This document shows positions 25,504 through 34,556 of a stretch of 64,000 bases of DNA, piece after piece. The position numbers were made by a program, and so were the translations under genes. This DNA is from Planctomycetota bacterium (lineage in GTDB: Bacteria; Planctomycetota; Phycisphaerae; Sedimentisphaerales; Anaerohalosphaeraceae): positions 124,001 to 188,000 of the forward strand of contig JAKPDO010000037.1 of assembly GCA_029552545.1 (NCBI GenBank), given 5' to 3'. The notes below the pieces were generated by a model. It saw only the letters and a list, made by a program, of their open reading frames with translations. It was not told the DNA's origin and did not search any database. Numbering within the stretch: position 1 is the first letter of the stretch; every line of letters begins with the position of its first letter.

Positions 25504-26787
25504 TCAGCCGGCAAAGTTCTGACAGGTTGGGTCGGGAATATTGCACCCCAGCCATTCGACAACAAAAATGGAAAAATCCTCCAAATCAACCCGGCAGTCC
25601 AGATTGAAATCAGCCGGACTGAATCCGAGAGAACCGCAGTCATTGTCTTCGATATTCACCCAGACGGGATTCAGAGAAATCCCATAATAGGGAGAAGACG
25701 GGTCTGTCAAAATCATCAGTTTTACTTTGGTATCATGAACCGCCCGCTCCATCTGGTCGTCATCAAGGGCCGCAACAGTAAAACTTTGCGGGCTTTGCCA
25801 GTCGGACGAAGTAAACACCCTCTCGGTCGGCAATACCTGAACCTGTGCCGGATTCAAAACATCCTCGGCCCGAACCGTTACAGGATAAGCGCCCGGATTG
25901 AACGTCAGTGCCGCCTCAATCGTATCCCCCCCGCCGCCTTCCCGAACCGTCGTATTTCCGCCGCTTTCTGAAACCAGAATAGATGCACCCTGGAAAGGAA
26001 TGCCGTACTTTGTACTGAGGTATTCGGCCGTCTGAGAAATCTGCTGGAGGGAAAGCTGGGCGTTGTAAACCAGAATCTCCGCCAAGTCTCCATTGTAAAA
26101 ATCGGGCCACCACGCCCCGGCTGTATCCACCCCGTTGCCGATGGAAAGATGGTTGCCGGCGGAATCAAAGGTCATCACATTGGCCGGGTTGTTGCACGTC
26201 AGCGGTTCGGCAATCAAATCATTCACGGCATAATACAAGCTGTCGTGCCGCCCCCCCTGAGCCATCCGCCGGATGCCGATATGATACACACCGGCACTGA
26301 TAGGATTGCTGCCGGCCGGACTGAGCGCATAGCCGTTATTAAAGCGGCAGCCCGAAGAACCGCTGGAGACATCCACCGCCATCATCCGAGAGGCCGTACC
26401 GGCGGCTGCACCGATTTGGGCCGCCCGCTCGACCGACCCGCTGCTGCCTCCGGTGCATACGATAAAAATCGTCAGCCCCGCCGACGGATTCGGCAAAACC
26501 CACTGATACGAGACCATCACATCCTGCTCGGCACGAACAAACCGAACTGCGGGCTTGCCGTTGATTTGGTTGGTTTTATAAGTCGGGGTGCCGTACCCGC
26601 TGACAGTCCGCACGGTCCCGTCCACAGAATCCCCCGTCGCCGAGTCCGGCCAGACGGTCACCGCGCCGCCGTCCGCCAATCCCGTCAGTGCGTCCGCTTT
26701 CAAATGAATAATCAGATCCTCCGTCACCAAATCGGCCCGGACAACCCCACCCAGACAAAGCAGCAGCACTGCTTTCCAAAATCTCAT
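25504..26787 (-). CDS. Secreted LamG-like protein with C-terminal dockerin-like motif
   Basis: 427 residues from ATG 26787 (CGGAG 7 nt upstream). Signal peptide MRFWKAVLLLCLGGVVRA. Residues about 25-265 form a LamG/concanavalin-like domain (LIIHLKADALTGLADG, FYNGDLAEILVYNAQLS and YLSTKYGIP are typical). Residues about 270-390 form a Calx-beta-like segment (VSESGGNTTVREGGGGDTIE, then AVHDTKVKLMI and VNIEDND). The end is the half-dockerin NLDCRVDLEDFSIFVVEWLGC. The Calx-beta-like and dockerin parts resemble those of the next upstream gene, whereas the N-terminal domain differs, so domain shuffling is likely. No catalytic motif; probably a binding or scaffold protein. Confidence 0.78.
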   Translation of the reverse strand: MRFWKAVLLLCLGGVVRADLVTEDLIIHLKADALTGLADGGAVTVWPDSATGDSVDGTVRTVSGYGTPTYKTNQINGKPAVRFVRAEQDVMVSYQWVLPNPSAGLTIFIVCTGGSSGSVERAAQIGAAAGTASRMMAVDVSSGSSGCRFNNGYALSPAGSNPISAGVYHIGIRRMAQGGRHDSLYYAVNDLIAEPLTCNNPANVMTFDSAGNHLSIGNGVDTAGAWWPDFYNGDLAEILVYNAQLSLQQISQTAEYLSTKYGIPFQGASILVSESGGNTTVREGGGGDTIEAALTFNPGAYPVTVRAEDVLNPAQVQVLPTERVFTSSDWQSPQSFTVAALDDDQMERAVHDTKVKLMILTDPSSPYYGISLNPVWVNIEDNDCGSLGFSPADFNLDCRVDLEDFSIFVVEWLGCNIPDPTCQNFAG

Positions 26788-26821
26788 CTTATTCTCCGTC
26801 AATTCAAACCGTTCAAACGTT

Positions 26822-28018
26822 TTACGGTCGATAATCGGTGCAATCTCCTTCCGGAAAACTGCACCCCAGCCATTGCTGAACCAAAACAGACAAGTCCGCC
26901 AAATCCACCTGGCAGTCCTGATTGATGTCCACGGCATCGTAGCCCCACAGCCCGCAGTCGTTTTCCCGAATCGTAACCGTCAGAGGGTCCGGATGGCGTC
27001 CGAAATACGGTGAAGCCGGGTCCGTCTGCACCTGAAACATCAGCAGTGTCGTATGAACTCTGGGTTCTTTGACCTCATCATCCGCCGCCGTGACGACAAT
27101 CGTTTGAAAACTCTGCCAGCTGCCAGCATCAAAGACAATCTGGGAAGGAACAGCCAGGACCTGAGCGGGAGTTGACGAATCCGCAATCTCAATCGTAACC
27201 GGATAAGCCCCCGGATCGCTGGTGAGACGAATGGACATTGTATCGGAAGCCGCGCCTTCCTGCACAGCCGTTGCCCCGTCCGTCTGGGAAACCAGAACGG
27301 TATAAGGAAAAATTTCGTCAGGCACCGCCGCGGCAAAAATCTGCCCCTGCTGGTTGGTATAACCGGCCGTCTGCACCATATTTCGGGCATTGGTCCAGAA
27401 CAGCAGAGGAAACTGCGCAGCCCCTGTCTCCACAAGACCACCCATATGCCCGGCATTAATGGTTCCGGAACCCAGAAAACTCACCGACGTGTTGCCGTCC
27501 AGATTCTTCGAAGCATCCGAACCGGTAATCGTGTACACGCGGACAGTTCCGTTGATGCTGCTGACCAGTCTGCCCGCCGCGGCATTAAACGAAGCATACA
27601 CAACATTTTCCGCACCGAAGTTGACCGGCCCCAGCGTAATCGCCAGCGCGTTATCGCTGAAGTCGGTATCGTTCATGCCTGTCGGCAGCCCCAGCTGGTT
27701 ATTGCTTTTGGCCGCAAAAATCAGATTGCCGTCCCCCAGATACAGCCCCGTGCCGTTGGTGGTACCGCCGTCTTCAATCACAATGGTCGGCCCGCCCGTC
27801 ATCATACTTTCATCCGGATTGAAACGGGCCGCCAGGGTAATCTGTCCGGTCGTAATCTTGGCATGGTCGCCGGCCGCACCCGCCCGGGCAGCCGTGTAGG
27901 TAACCAGTGCCGTGCTGTCATCCAGACCCGGAACAATTTCACCCGCCTGCACGGCGGAACCCAACCCGACGGCGGCAAGCCATCGCAGGAAAGTTCCCGC
28001 CCCTTTGCCGAATATCAT
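26822..28018 (-). CDS. Secreted LamG-like protein with dockerin-like C-terminus
   Basis: 398 residues from ATG 28018, preceded by GGGGGT at 5 nt; TTG 28051 is a poorer start. After a signal peptide, residues about 25-215 form the same domain as the proteins at 24631 and 28120 (VIEDGGTTNGTGLYLGDGN, NLDGNTSVSFLGSG and FPLLFWTNARNMVQTAGYTNQ). A Calx-beta-like segment follows (VSQTDGATAVQEGAASDTMS to VTIRENDCG), then the half-dockerin INQDCQVDLADLSVLVQQWLGC. The gap to the 28120 gene contains a GGAGGG/CCCTCC hairpin at 28059-28086. No enzyme activity is indicated. Confidence 0.78.
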   Translation of the reverse strand: MIFGKGAGTFLRWLAAVGLGSAVQAGEIVPGLDDSTALVTYTAARAGAAGDHAKITTGQITLAARFNPDESMMTGGPTIVIEDGGTTNGTGLYLGDGNLIFAAKSNNQLGLPTGMNDTDFSDNALAITLGPVNFGAENVVYASFNAAAGRLVSSINGTVRVYTITGSDASKNLDGNTSVSFLGSGTINAGHMGGLVETGAAQFPLLFWTNARNMVQTAGYTNQQGQIFAAAVPDEIFPYTVLVSQTDGATAVQEGAASDTMSIRLTSDPGAYPVTIEIADSSTPAQVLAVPSQIVFDAGSWQSFQTIVVTAADDEVKEPRVHTTLLMFQVQTDPASPYFGRHPDPLTVTIRENDCGLWGYDAVDINQDCQVDLADLSVLVQQWLGCSFPEGDCTDYRP

Positions 28019-28119
28019 TTGACCCCCTATCAATATTTTCACTTTCCGCAAATCCGCCGGAGGGACCGGCTTTAATCGGCCCCTCCAACGGCACTTTGAC
28101 GCAACAAACAGTGCGGCTC

Positions 28120-30321
28120 TTATTCCTCAGCAGGATACAATCCGGAATTCAGCCACGAAGAAGCCAACACGGCAAAATCCGCCAAATCCACCCGGCAATC
28201 CGGCTGGTCACCGGCCTGACCGCCGCCAGCCACATCCAGACGAAGGTCCAGATGGTTCGGATTCACACACACCCGCTGCTGCATCACCGGATAGTACAAA
28301 TCAACCACCTCCGCCCAGCTGAGGGCATAGTTATAAATCTGAATATCATCGAGATAGCCGTTAAACGGAGACAGCAGAGCACCGGTGGTCAGGTCTCGTC
28401 CGAGGGTACCGAAGTAAACCGGATAGAGAGCTTGCGGAACCGCCTGACCGGCGGTGCTTCGGTTAGCAACCTGGCCGTTCAGATACATTACGACCTCGCC
28501 GGCCTTGGCCGTAATCACCAGATGCACCCATTGGCCAATCGGCAGCGGATCAATCTGAAGGTCGCCCACACCCGGGACGCCGCCGATCTGAAGCCGTCCG
28601 TTATCCTGCCGGATTTCAATGTAGTAATTGGCGACAAAGCTGCTGTCCGTCCGCTGTCGGTTGGCAACAATCCCCTGCCAGGCGCCGTTCGGACCCGCCC
28701 AGTTGATCCAGACCGAAACCGTGGTTTCCCCTGTATTCTGAGCGGTCGCCCAGACCCCGGAATCGCCTCCGGCCTGCGGCTGCCCGGCAGCGGTCATATC
28801 CAGCGATTGTCCGCCGAGAGTTCCGGGCGTACTGCTGGAAAAGACCGGAGCAAGCGTCGGCGTTGCATGATGCCCTTCCCCGCTTATATCCAGATACTGA
28901 CCGTTGTCATAGCCGCTGCTGTCGCTGTTGAGGGTCCAGTGGGCTACTTTGCGCTTCACCCCCAGCGTCGCGGAAGCAGAGGCTTCGCTGCCGCCGCTGT
29001 TGGCAATTGAGCAGTAGTAGCTGCCTTCATCGACCTTCTCGATATTGCGAATGGTCAGCGTCGAAGCATAGGTGATTCCGTTTGTCGGTATCGTGACAAC
29101 CGAAATATCCGGGTCTGATGTGCTTAACGGAATATCCGGGGTGCCGACCCTGTACCACGTAACCGTCGGAGCAGACTGAGAGGTAAACTCACAGGTAAAG
29201 GACGCCTGACCGGCGGGAAAAGCCGCCGCAGGAGCCGGAGAAACCGTCACGATCGGCTTGGAAGGCGTTGCCGTAAAGAACCAGATCGGACCGACCAGAT
29301 TTGCCGGGTCGCCCTTGCTCTTGCCCTGAATCTGTTCCTCAACACGCCAGCAGACTACTTGGTCCCAAGTGAAGGTAAAGGGAACCGCAACCGGGTCGCT
29401 GCCGGCCGGAACAAACGTTTCATACAGCGGAGGAAGAAGCAGATTGGGCTCTCCGTTCTGTACCTGATAGACCGTCACAAAATGACCGGTCACTTTCGGA
29501 TTCGGATTGCTCATATTGTTCGGGTCTCTGGCCGGAGTAAACTGCAGCTGCGTAACGGTCAGCGGATTGACATTCGTCGCACCGGTGGCCGGCACAGGAT
29601 TGTGTGCCCGCAGCTCGAGAGTCTCGACATTCGAAAAAACCTGTCCCAGCTGGTTGGTATAGCCGGCTTTCTGGACCATATTCCGGGCATTGTTCCAAAA
29701 CAGCAGAGGAAACTGGGTTGCACCCGTCTCGCAAAGACCGCCCATATGACCCGGGGTAATTGCCCCCGAACCCAAGAAACTCACAGATGTGTTTCCGTCC
29801 AGGTTCTTAGAGGCATTGGAGCCCGTAATCGTATAAACCCGCTGCAGACCGTTGATGCTGGTGACCAGTTTGCCCGCGGCGGCATCAAACGAAGCATAGA
29901 CTACGTTTTCAGCGCCGAACTTCACCGGGCCGATGGTAATGGCCAGAGCATTGTCGGAAAAGTCGGTATCGTTCATACTGGTCGGCAGCCCCAGCTGGTT
30001 ATTGCTTTTGGCGGCAAAAATCAGGTTGCCGTCCCCAAGATACAGCCCCGTGCCGTTGGTGGTACCGCCGTCTTCAATCACAATCGTCGGACCGCCCGTC
30101 ATCATACTCACATCCGGATTAAACCGGGCCGCCAGCGTAATCTTGGCGGTGGTGATTTTCGCATGGTCGCCGGCCACACCCGCCCGGGCGGCCGGATAGG
30201 TCACCAGAGCCGTACTGTCCGCCAGTCCCGGGACCAGCACACCCGCCGAAACAGCCGTACTCAGCCAGCACACGGCCGCAGCCGCTGTCATCAGCCCCAT
30301 TCGAATCTTCATACTTTTCAT
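28120..30321 (-). CDS. Large modular secreted protein: LamG-like, Ig-like, LamG, dockerin-like
   Basis: 733 residues; AGGAGG lies 9 nt before the ATG. Order: signal peptide; the VIEDGGTTNGTGLYL domain shared with 24631 and 26822 (about 25-225); a fibronectin-like region starting LRAHNPVPATGATNV (about 230-350); an Ig-like domain with the Cys pair in FTCEFTSQ and YYCSIANSGG (about 355-455); a LamG/concanavalin domain (about 460-680) with TTVSVWINWAG and FNGYLDDIQIYNYALS; and a dockerin-like end DCRVDLADFAVLASSWL. This last motif has the first Cys but lacks the second one seen in the paralogues. Likely a cell-surface or secreted glycan-binding protein. Confidence 0.8.
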   Translation of the reverse strand: MKSMKIRMGLMTAAAAVCWLSTAVSAGVLVPGLADSTALVTYPAARAGVAGDHAKITTAKITLAARFNPDVSMMTGGPTIVIEDGGTTNGTGLYLGDGNLIFAAKSNNQLGLPTSMNDTDFSDNALAITIGPVKFGAENVVYASFDAAAGKLVTSINGLQRVYTITGSNASKNLDGNTSVSFLGSGAITPGHMGGLCETGATQFPLLFWNNARNMVQKAGYTNQLGQVFSNVETLELRAHNPVPATGATNVNPLTVTQLQFTPARDPNNMSNPNPKVTGHFVTVYQVQNGEPNLLLPPLYETFVPAGSDPVAVPFTFTWDQVVCWRVEEQIQGKSKGDPANLVGPIWFFTATPSKPIVTVSPAPAAAFPAGQASFTCEFTSQSAPTVTWYRVGTPDIPLSTSDPDISVVTIPTNGITYASTLTIRNIEKVDEGSYYCSIANSGGSEASASATLGVKRKVAHWTLNSDSSGYDNGQYLDISGEGHHATPTLAPVFSSSTPGTLGGQSLDMTAAGQPQAGGDSGVWATAQNTGETTVSVWINWAGPNGAWQGIVANRQRTDSSFVANYYIEIRQDNGRLQIGGVPGVGDLQIDPLPIGQWVHLVITAKAGEVVMYLNGQVANRSTAGQAVPQALYPVYFGTLGRDLTTGALLSPFNGYLDDIQIYNYALSWAEVVDLYYPVMQQRVCVNPNHLDLRLDVAGGGQAGDQPDCRVDLADFAVLASSWLNSGLYPAEE

Positions 30322-30427
30322 CGTACATACCTCCTGATTTTAACCGGTTTGTTCTTTCTGATTTCTCCGTCTGTAATTTTCTCTGGCACATACCCCAAGT
30401 ATGCGCCGCTGTTTTCCTGTGTTCTCT

Positions 30428-31972
30428 TTATCCGCGTGCTCCGCGAAGAATCACCCGGTTTCCGTCCGTCCAGTTATCCCGGTAATAAGTGGACACCTCA
30501 AACGTGTCGCTGATGGAAGCCATCTTCGCCAGCATCTTGCTGCGCAGTTCATTCTTTTTGTTCTGATACGAGGGATTGTCCGCCAGATTCGTCATCTGAT
30601 ACGGGTCATTAAGATTATCAAAGAGCAGTTCTTTCCCATCGACCTTGTACTGGGCATAGGTAAACTGCTTATCCCGAACGGCCCGCCACTCGTAGCCGTT
30701 CTCCCAACTGGCACAGGCCCCTGTATTCTGCAGAAACGCAAACTCCGGCTCCGGCCCACTCTGTCCCTGCACCAGATGCGACAGATTCATCCCTTCCACC
30801 CGAGACGGAATCGGCAGCCCCATCAGCCCCAAAAAAGTCGGCATAAAATCCGCCGACGAAATACAGGCATCCGAAACCTGACCGGCGGGAATCCGGCCCG
30901 GCCAGCGAATCAAAAACGGAATCCGGGCCGCTTCTTCATAAAAGGTGTTCTTGGCCGCACGGCCCTGCGAGCCGAACATTTCTCCATGGTCGGATGTGAA
31001 AACCACAATCGTATTATCCGCCAGCCCCTCTTCGGACAAACACCGCATCAGCCGGCCGAAATTCCAGTCCAGATTCTCCGTCATCGCATAATAAATCCGC
31101 CGCCAGGTTTCCAGATTCGCCCGGTCCGCCGCACTCAGTTCCGCCCAGCTGTCTGCATACGGCTCATCATTGACCGGTTTGTAATTGGGCGGATTGGGCA
31201 GACTCGTATTCGAAAAGTGTGCATAGTACTCCGGCGGCACATTATCAACCGACCACGGAGCATGGGGAGTCCCCCACGACAGAATCATCGCAAACGGACG
31301 AGAGGTTTTTTTCGCATGGCAGCGAATCCAGTCCATTGCCAAATCCGTCTGTCCGTCCGGTTCATAGACACCCGAGGGGAAATAAATCTTTTCCTGCGAC
31401 TCCGTATGATAATAGCTTCCGTAATAATTATGATGGAAATTATAGGCCGCCCAGAAGCCGTTGAAGCCCAGCCGATGCACACCGCGAGGCACAAACGAAT
31501 TCTCCGGATTCAGGTGGTCCCCCAGTTTATTCGCGTACAGATGCCACTTGCCGATATATGCCGTATTGTAGCCGGCTCTCGTAAGAACATGGCCGAAACA
31601 CTCCTGATACGGATTCATCCGCAGTTCATTGATAACCATCCCGGTCGTCGTTACATATTTGCCCGTCATCAGCGTTGCCCGAAACGCCGAACAGACCGGC
31701 ATGCTGGCCACACAGTTCTTAAAATTCATCCCCTCCTCGGCAAAGCAGTCCAGATTCGGCGTCCGCGCATTCTCGGCACCGGCGTAATTTGTCCCGTTCC
31801 AGTACCTCGCATAGCCGCAGTGCTGCGTTCCCAGCTGGTCCGCAATCACCACAATCAAGTTCGGCCGACTTGAGCCGGAATCCCCCCACACGGAGGACGT
31901 ACACCCTCCCAAAACCAAGCCCGCCGAGCCGGCAAGGCCTGTTTTCAAAAACGTTCGCCGATCCATCTTCAT
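30428..31972 (-). CDS. Type I sulfatase, Tat lipoprotein (C-S-A-F-R active site)
   Basis: 514 residues; GGAGGT 6 nt before the ATG. The leader has DRRTFLK and lipobox-like LGGC (Cys24). The formylglycine site is C94 in CSAFRATLMTG, a CxAxR variant, preceded by VIADQLGTQHCG instead of the usual ADD motif; later TSDHGEMFGSQG carries the remaining metal ligands. This pattern is seen in choline-sulfatase-like and phosphonate-monoester-hydrolase-like relatives as well as carbohydrate sulfatases, so substrate prediction is weak. It follows the pseudopilin gene by 30 nt, placing it in the sigma/FecR operon. Confidence 0.9.
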   Translation of the reverse strand: MKMDRRTFLKTGLAGSAGLVLGGCTSSVWGDSGSSRPNLIVVIADQLGTQHCGYARYWNGTNYAGAENARTPNLDCFAEEGMNFKNCVASMPVCSAFRATLMTGKYVTTTGMVINELRMNPYQECFGHVLTRAGYNTAYIGKWHLYANKLGDHLNPENSFVPRGVHRLGFNGFWAAYNFHHNYYGSYYHTESQEKIYFPSGVYEPDGQTDLAMDWIRCHAKKTSRPFAMILSWGTPHAPWSVDNVPPEYYAHFSNTSLPNPPNYKPVNDEPYADSWAELSAADRANLETWRRIYYAMTENLDWNFGRLMRCLSEEGLADNTIVVFTSDHGEMFGSQGRAAKNTFYEEAARIPFLIRWPGRIPAGQVSDACISSADFMPTFLGLMGLPIPSRVEGMNLSHLVQGQSGPEPEFAFLQNTGACASWENGYEWRAVRDKQFTYAQYKVDGKELLFDNLNDPYQMTNLADNPSYQNKKNELRSKMLAKMASISDTFEVSTYYRDNWTDGNRVILRGARG

Positions 31973-32002
31973 TCAGCACCTCCGGTTGATAAACAGACTC
32001 TC

Positions 32003-32848
32003 TTATTTGTACTTGTTAATCCAACTGGGCCACGTCCCCCGGAACCCCTGTGTATCAAAGGCCTTATGCCATCTCAGCTGCCAGAGCTGCTTGAGGCCGA
32101 CCCGCTCAGCCGACATATCAAGAAACAGAACATTCACGCTCCCGTTATGCCGGTCCAGACAAAAACGCCTCATCTCATGAGCGGTCAGACAATTGTTGAA
32201 AAACTCCTCATAGGTATTGGGCAAGGCCGTGTATCCGTGCGGGCTGCCCGGGTCGTCAAACGGCTGGTCATACCGCCAGTCCCGCGGATGACCGCCCCAG
32301 CGGAAGCAGTCCAGAAACAGCGGAATCTGACTGGTTCCCTGATTGACATCCGACCGCTTCCAGTGATAAACCAGTTCACGCCCCCATAAAAGTCCGTCTC
32401 CGTCTCGGTCCCGGTGATCATACGTCCAGTTGTTCACGCCGTAGCTGCTTTTGAACTGCTCCTCCGGAGAACCGGGGGGCACCACCTGCCAGGCATAGGT
32501 CCAGCCGGGTGCGAGAAACTCCTCTTTCGTGGCCGCCGGGCACATCCGCATCTCCTCGCCACCGCCCTGGTAATACGGTTTCAGCGGTCCGACCCACAAA
32601 ACCTGCTGATTATTGGCATCGTAGGGATCCGGAAAGCGGTTTTTGTAATCCGTCAAATAGAGATTCCAAAACGCTCCCCACTGCTTCAGATTCGAACGGC
32701 AAATCACACCGTGCGCCTGCTGCTTGGCCCTTTTCAAAGACGGGACCAGTATCGCCAGCAGCATCGCGATAATGGCAATCACCACCAGCAGTTCAATCAG
32801 AGTAAACGCTTCTTTTTTCCGCACCCGTCGCCGCATGTTCATCCTCAT
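32003..32848 (-). CDS. Prepilin-type N-terminal methylation protein (pseudopilin-like)
   Basis: 281 residues from ATG 32848. A short basic leader (MRMNMRRRVRKKEA) precedes the type III signal FTLIELLVVIAIIAMLLAILVPSL, cleaved in known pilins before Phe. The rest is an extracytoplasmic beta domain. The H-X9-DG motif common in planctomycete proteins of this class is degenerate here: HNGSVNVLFLDM, with Met replacing Gly. Such proteins are likely minor pilin-like components of type II secretion or surface assemblies. It sits 19 nt after the FecR-like gene and 30 nt before the sulfatase. Confidence 0.85.
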   Translation of the reverse strand: MRMNMRRRVRKKEAFTLIELLVVIAIIAMLLAILVPSLKRAKQQAHGVICRSNLKQWGAFWNLYLTDYKNRFPDPYDANNQQVLWVGPLKPYYQGGGEEMRMCPAATKEEFLAPGWTYAWQVVPPGSPEEQFKSSYGVNNWTYDHRDRDGDGLLWGRELVYHWKRSDVNQGTSQIPLFLDCFRWGGHPRDWRYDQPFDDPGSPHGYTALPNTYEEFFNNCLTAHEMRRFCLDRHNGSVNVLFLDMSAERVGLKQLWQLRWHKAFDTQGFRGTWPSWINKYK

Positions 32849-32867
32849 TTCCGCATCCTTTCTGCAC

Positions 32868-34556
32868 CTATTCAAAAACCAGACAGGGCTCTCCAAACAC
32901 CGACCAGTCATTAAACGAAGTTCGATTGTCATATTCCGGGCTGCCTTTGCCCCCGTCCGTGGTCACCAGAGTCAGGAACCGGTCCTGATTCGACAACGGC
33001 ACAGAAATCGTTCCACCCTGACGCACCTGAACGCCTTTTCGAACAAACCGGACCTGACCGTCCACCAGAACCCAGAAATCCGCATAGGCGGGGCATCCTC
33101 CCCCGTCCAGATACTCATCTGCAATTCCGTACACAGCCCGAAATTCCCGAATCATTCCCGGATACGCCGCGCGGATTTTCTCCAAATCAAAAGTAATCCC
33201 CGCATTGCCGTGCATAAACAAAGCCCCCTTGCCGGGAATCCCGTATTGGACCTTGTTCAGCCGGATGGGACGGGTCAAAAGGGTCTGGTCCGGATAGATA
33301 ATGCCGCCCCACCCCAGACTGGATGTGTCCGGAAAATCTCGGAACAAATGCCCGCGGCTGGTGACTTGAACCGGCCCGAACTCCCCGTCTGGAATGAAAA
33401 CGCCGTCAATGAACGGATTGTCCCGGACCGGATGATACTGATGATCGCTGACCATATGCGTCCCGGGGCGAATTGTGGTCGAGTCTGTCGGCAGATAACT
33501 GTCCGCTTTCCACCGACCCGTTGTGGTATCAATACAGGAGCCGTGAAGCCCCGTTCCCAGACCGTTGCCGCCTCCTGCTATATCAGCCAGACAAAGATTT
33601 TGTCCTCGCCAAACCCATTTCGATTTGGAATTGATAGCACGGACAAAATAATCCGATTGACATTCAATATCCGAAACCTCCCCGGTTCTGCCGGCAATCT
33701 TCTTGGCGTGTCCCTGACTGATTTCCAGATTCACTCGGCCGCTTCGGCCGGCAAGCAGCATCGTCTTGCCCTTGAGCACATGCACCTGTGTACTGCCCCC
33801 AATGTCCGCCTGCACGCCGAACTCCGTCCCCAAATCAATAATTTTCGCATCCGGAGTGTATATGGAAAATCCCGCCGCCTCCCCGGGAGCTCTTACATAG
33901 ACCTTACCGTACTGGAGCCCGATTCGGTCCGACGCCAGAATCTGAAATTCCGCCGGTCCCTCCAGCACCACCTTCGCCTGATTGTCAAACATCAGCTCCG
34001 CATACCCCTCCCGCAGGAGCCACTGATCATCCCCTGTCGCCAGTCGTGTCCCTTTCTCCACCGGACTGACTCTATCCGCCCACTTGGCATTGATGCTGTC
34101 CGAGAGGGTCGCCACCTCCACCCCGCGTCCGAGCGAGGTCAGAAAGCCGTACGCAATGACAAAAACCAGTGCTGCGGCTGAAACCAGCAGCGACACAAGG
34201 GAAACCTTATTCACCCTTGAAGCATGCGGACCCCTTCGGGGCTTTTCCGCTTCTTCCACCAGCGGCGGGCAGGAGGGAATCTCCAGGGCCGGAGCAGACC
34301 GCTCAAAGCTCAGCAGTTCGTTCCACAGCTGCGGATTGGGCCAGCTGTCTTCTGCCGACGTCCGCTCCGAAAGGATTCCCAGATGGTTCATCCCCACATA
34401 GGAAGCAATGAAATCATAGTAATATTCCCGTGCTGCTTTATTCGTTTTCAGCAAATTCGTCAGTACTTCAAACTGTTCCGGGCTAATCGTCCCCTCGAGT
34501 GAAAGGACAAACAGCCCCGTCAGCTGTTCGACAAACTGCGGCTCCTTCTTATTCAT
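32868..34556 (-). CDS. FecR-like anti-sigma/transmembrane sensor with NPCBM-like C-terminus
   Basis: 562 residues; the ATG overlaps the sigma-factor stop (ATGA). The cytoplasmic N-terminus (about 1-110) has LTGLFVLSLEGTISPEQFEVLTNLL and REYYYDFIASYVGM, resembling planctomycete anti-sigma segments. One transmembrane helix lies at about 118-142. The periplasmic FecR domain (about 165-290) includes AELMFDNQAKVVLEGPAEF and IDLGTEFGVQ. The C-terminal 150 residues resemble an NPCBM sugar-binding domain (ADFWVLVDGQVRF ... FLTLVTTDGGKGSPEYDNRTSFNDW). This suggests a receptor that detects carbohydrate and controls the cognate sigma factor. The NPCBM assignment is by pattern only. Confidence 0.78.
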   Translation of the reverse strand: MNKKEPQFVEQLTGLFVLSLEGTISPEQFEVLTNLLKTNKAAREYYYDFIASYVGMNHLGILSERTSAEDSWPNPQLWNELLSFERSAPALEIPSCPPLVEEAEKPRRGPHASRVNKVSLVSLLVSAAALVFVIAYGFLTSLGRGVEVATLSDSINAKWADRVSPVEKGTRLATGDDQWLLREGYAELMFDNQAKVVLEGPAEFQILASDRIGLQYGKVYVRAPGEAAGFSIYTPDAKIIDLGTEFGVQADIGGSTQVHVLKGKTMLLAGRSGRVNLEISQGHAKKIAGRTGEVSDIECQSDYFVRAINSKSKWVWRGQNLCLADIAGGGNGLGTGLHGSCIDTTTGRWKADSYLPTDSTTIRPGTHMVSDHQYHPVRDNPFIDGVFIPDGEFGPVQVTSRGHLFRDFPDTSSLGWGGIIYPDQTLLTRPIRLNKVQYGIPGKGALFMHGNAGITFDLEKIRAAYPGMIREFRAVYGIADEYLDGGGCPAYADFWVLVDGQVRFVRKGVQVRQGGTISVPLSNQDRFLTLVTTDGGKGSPEYDNRTSFNDWSVFGEPCLVFE

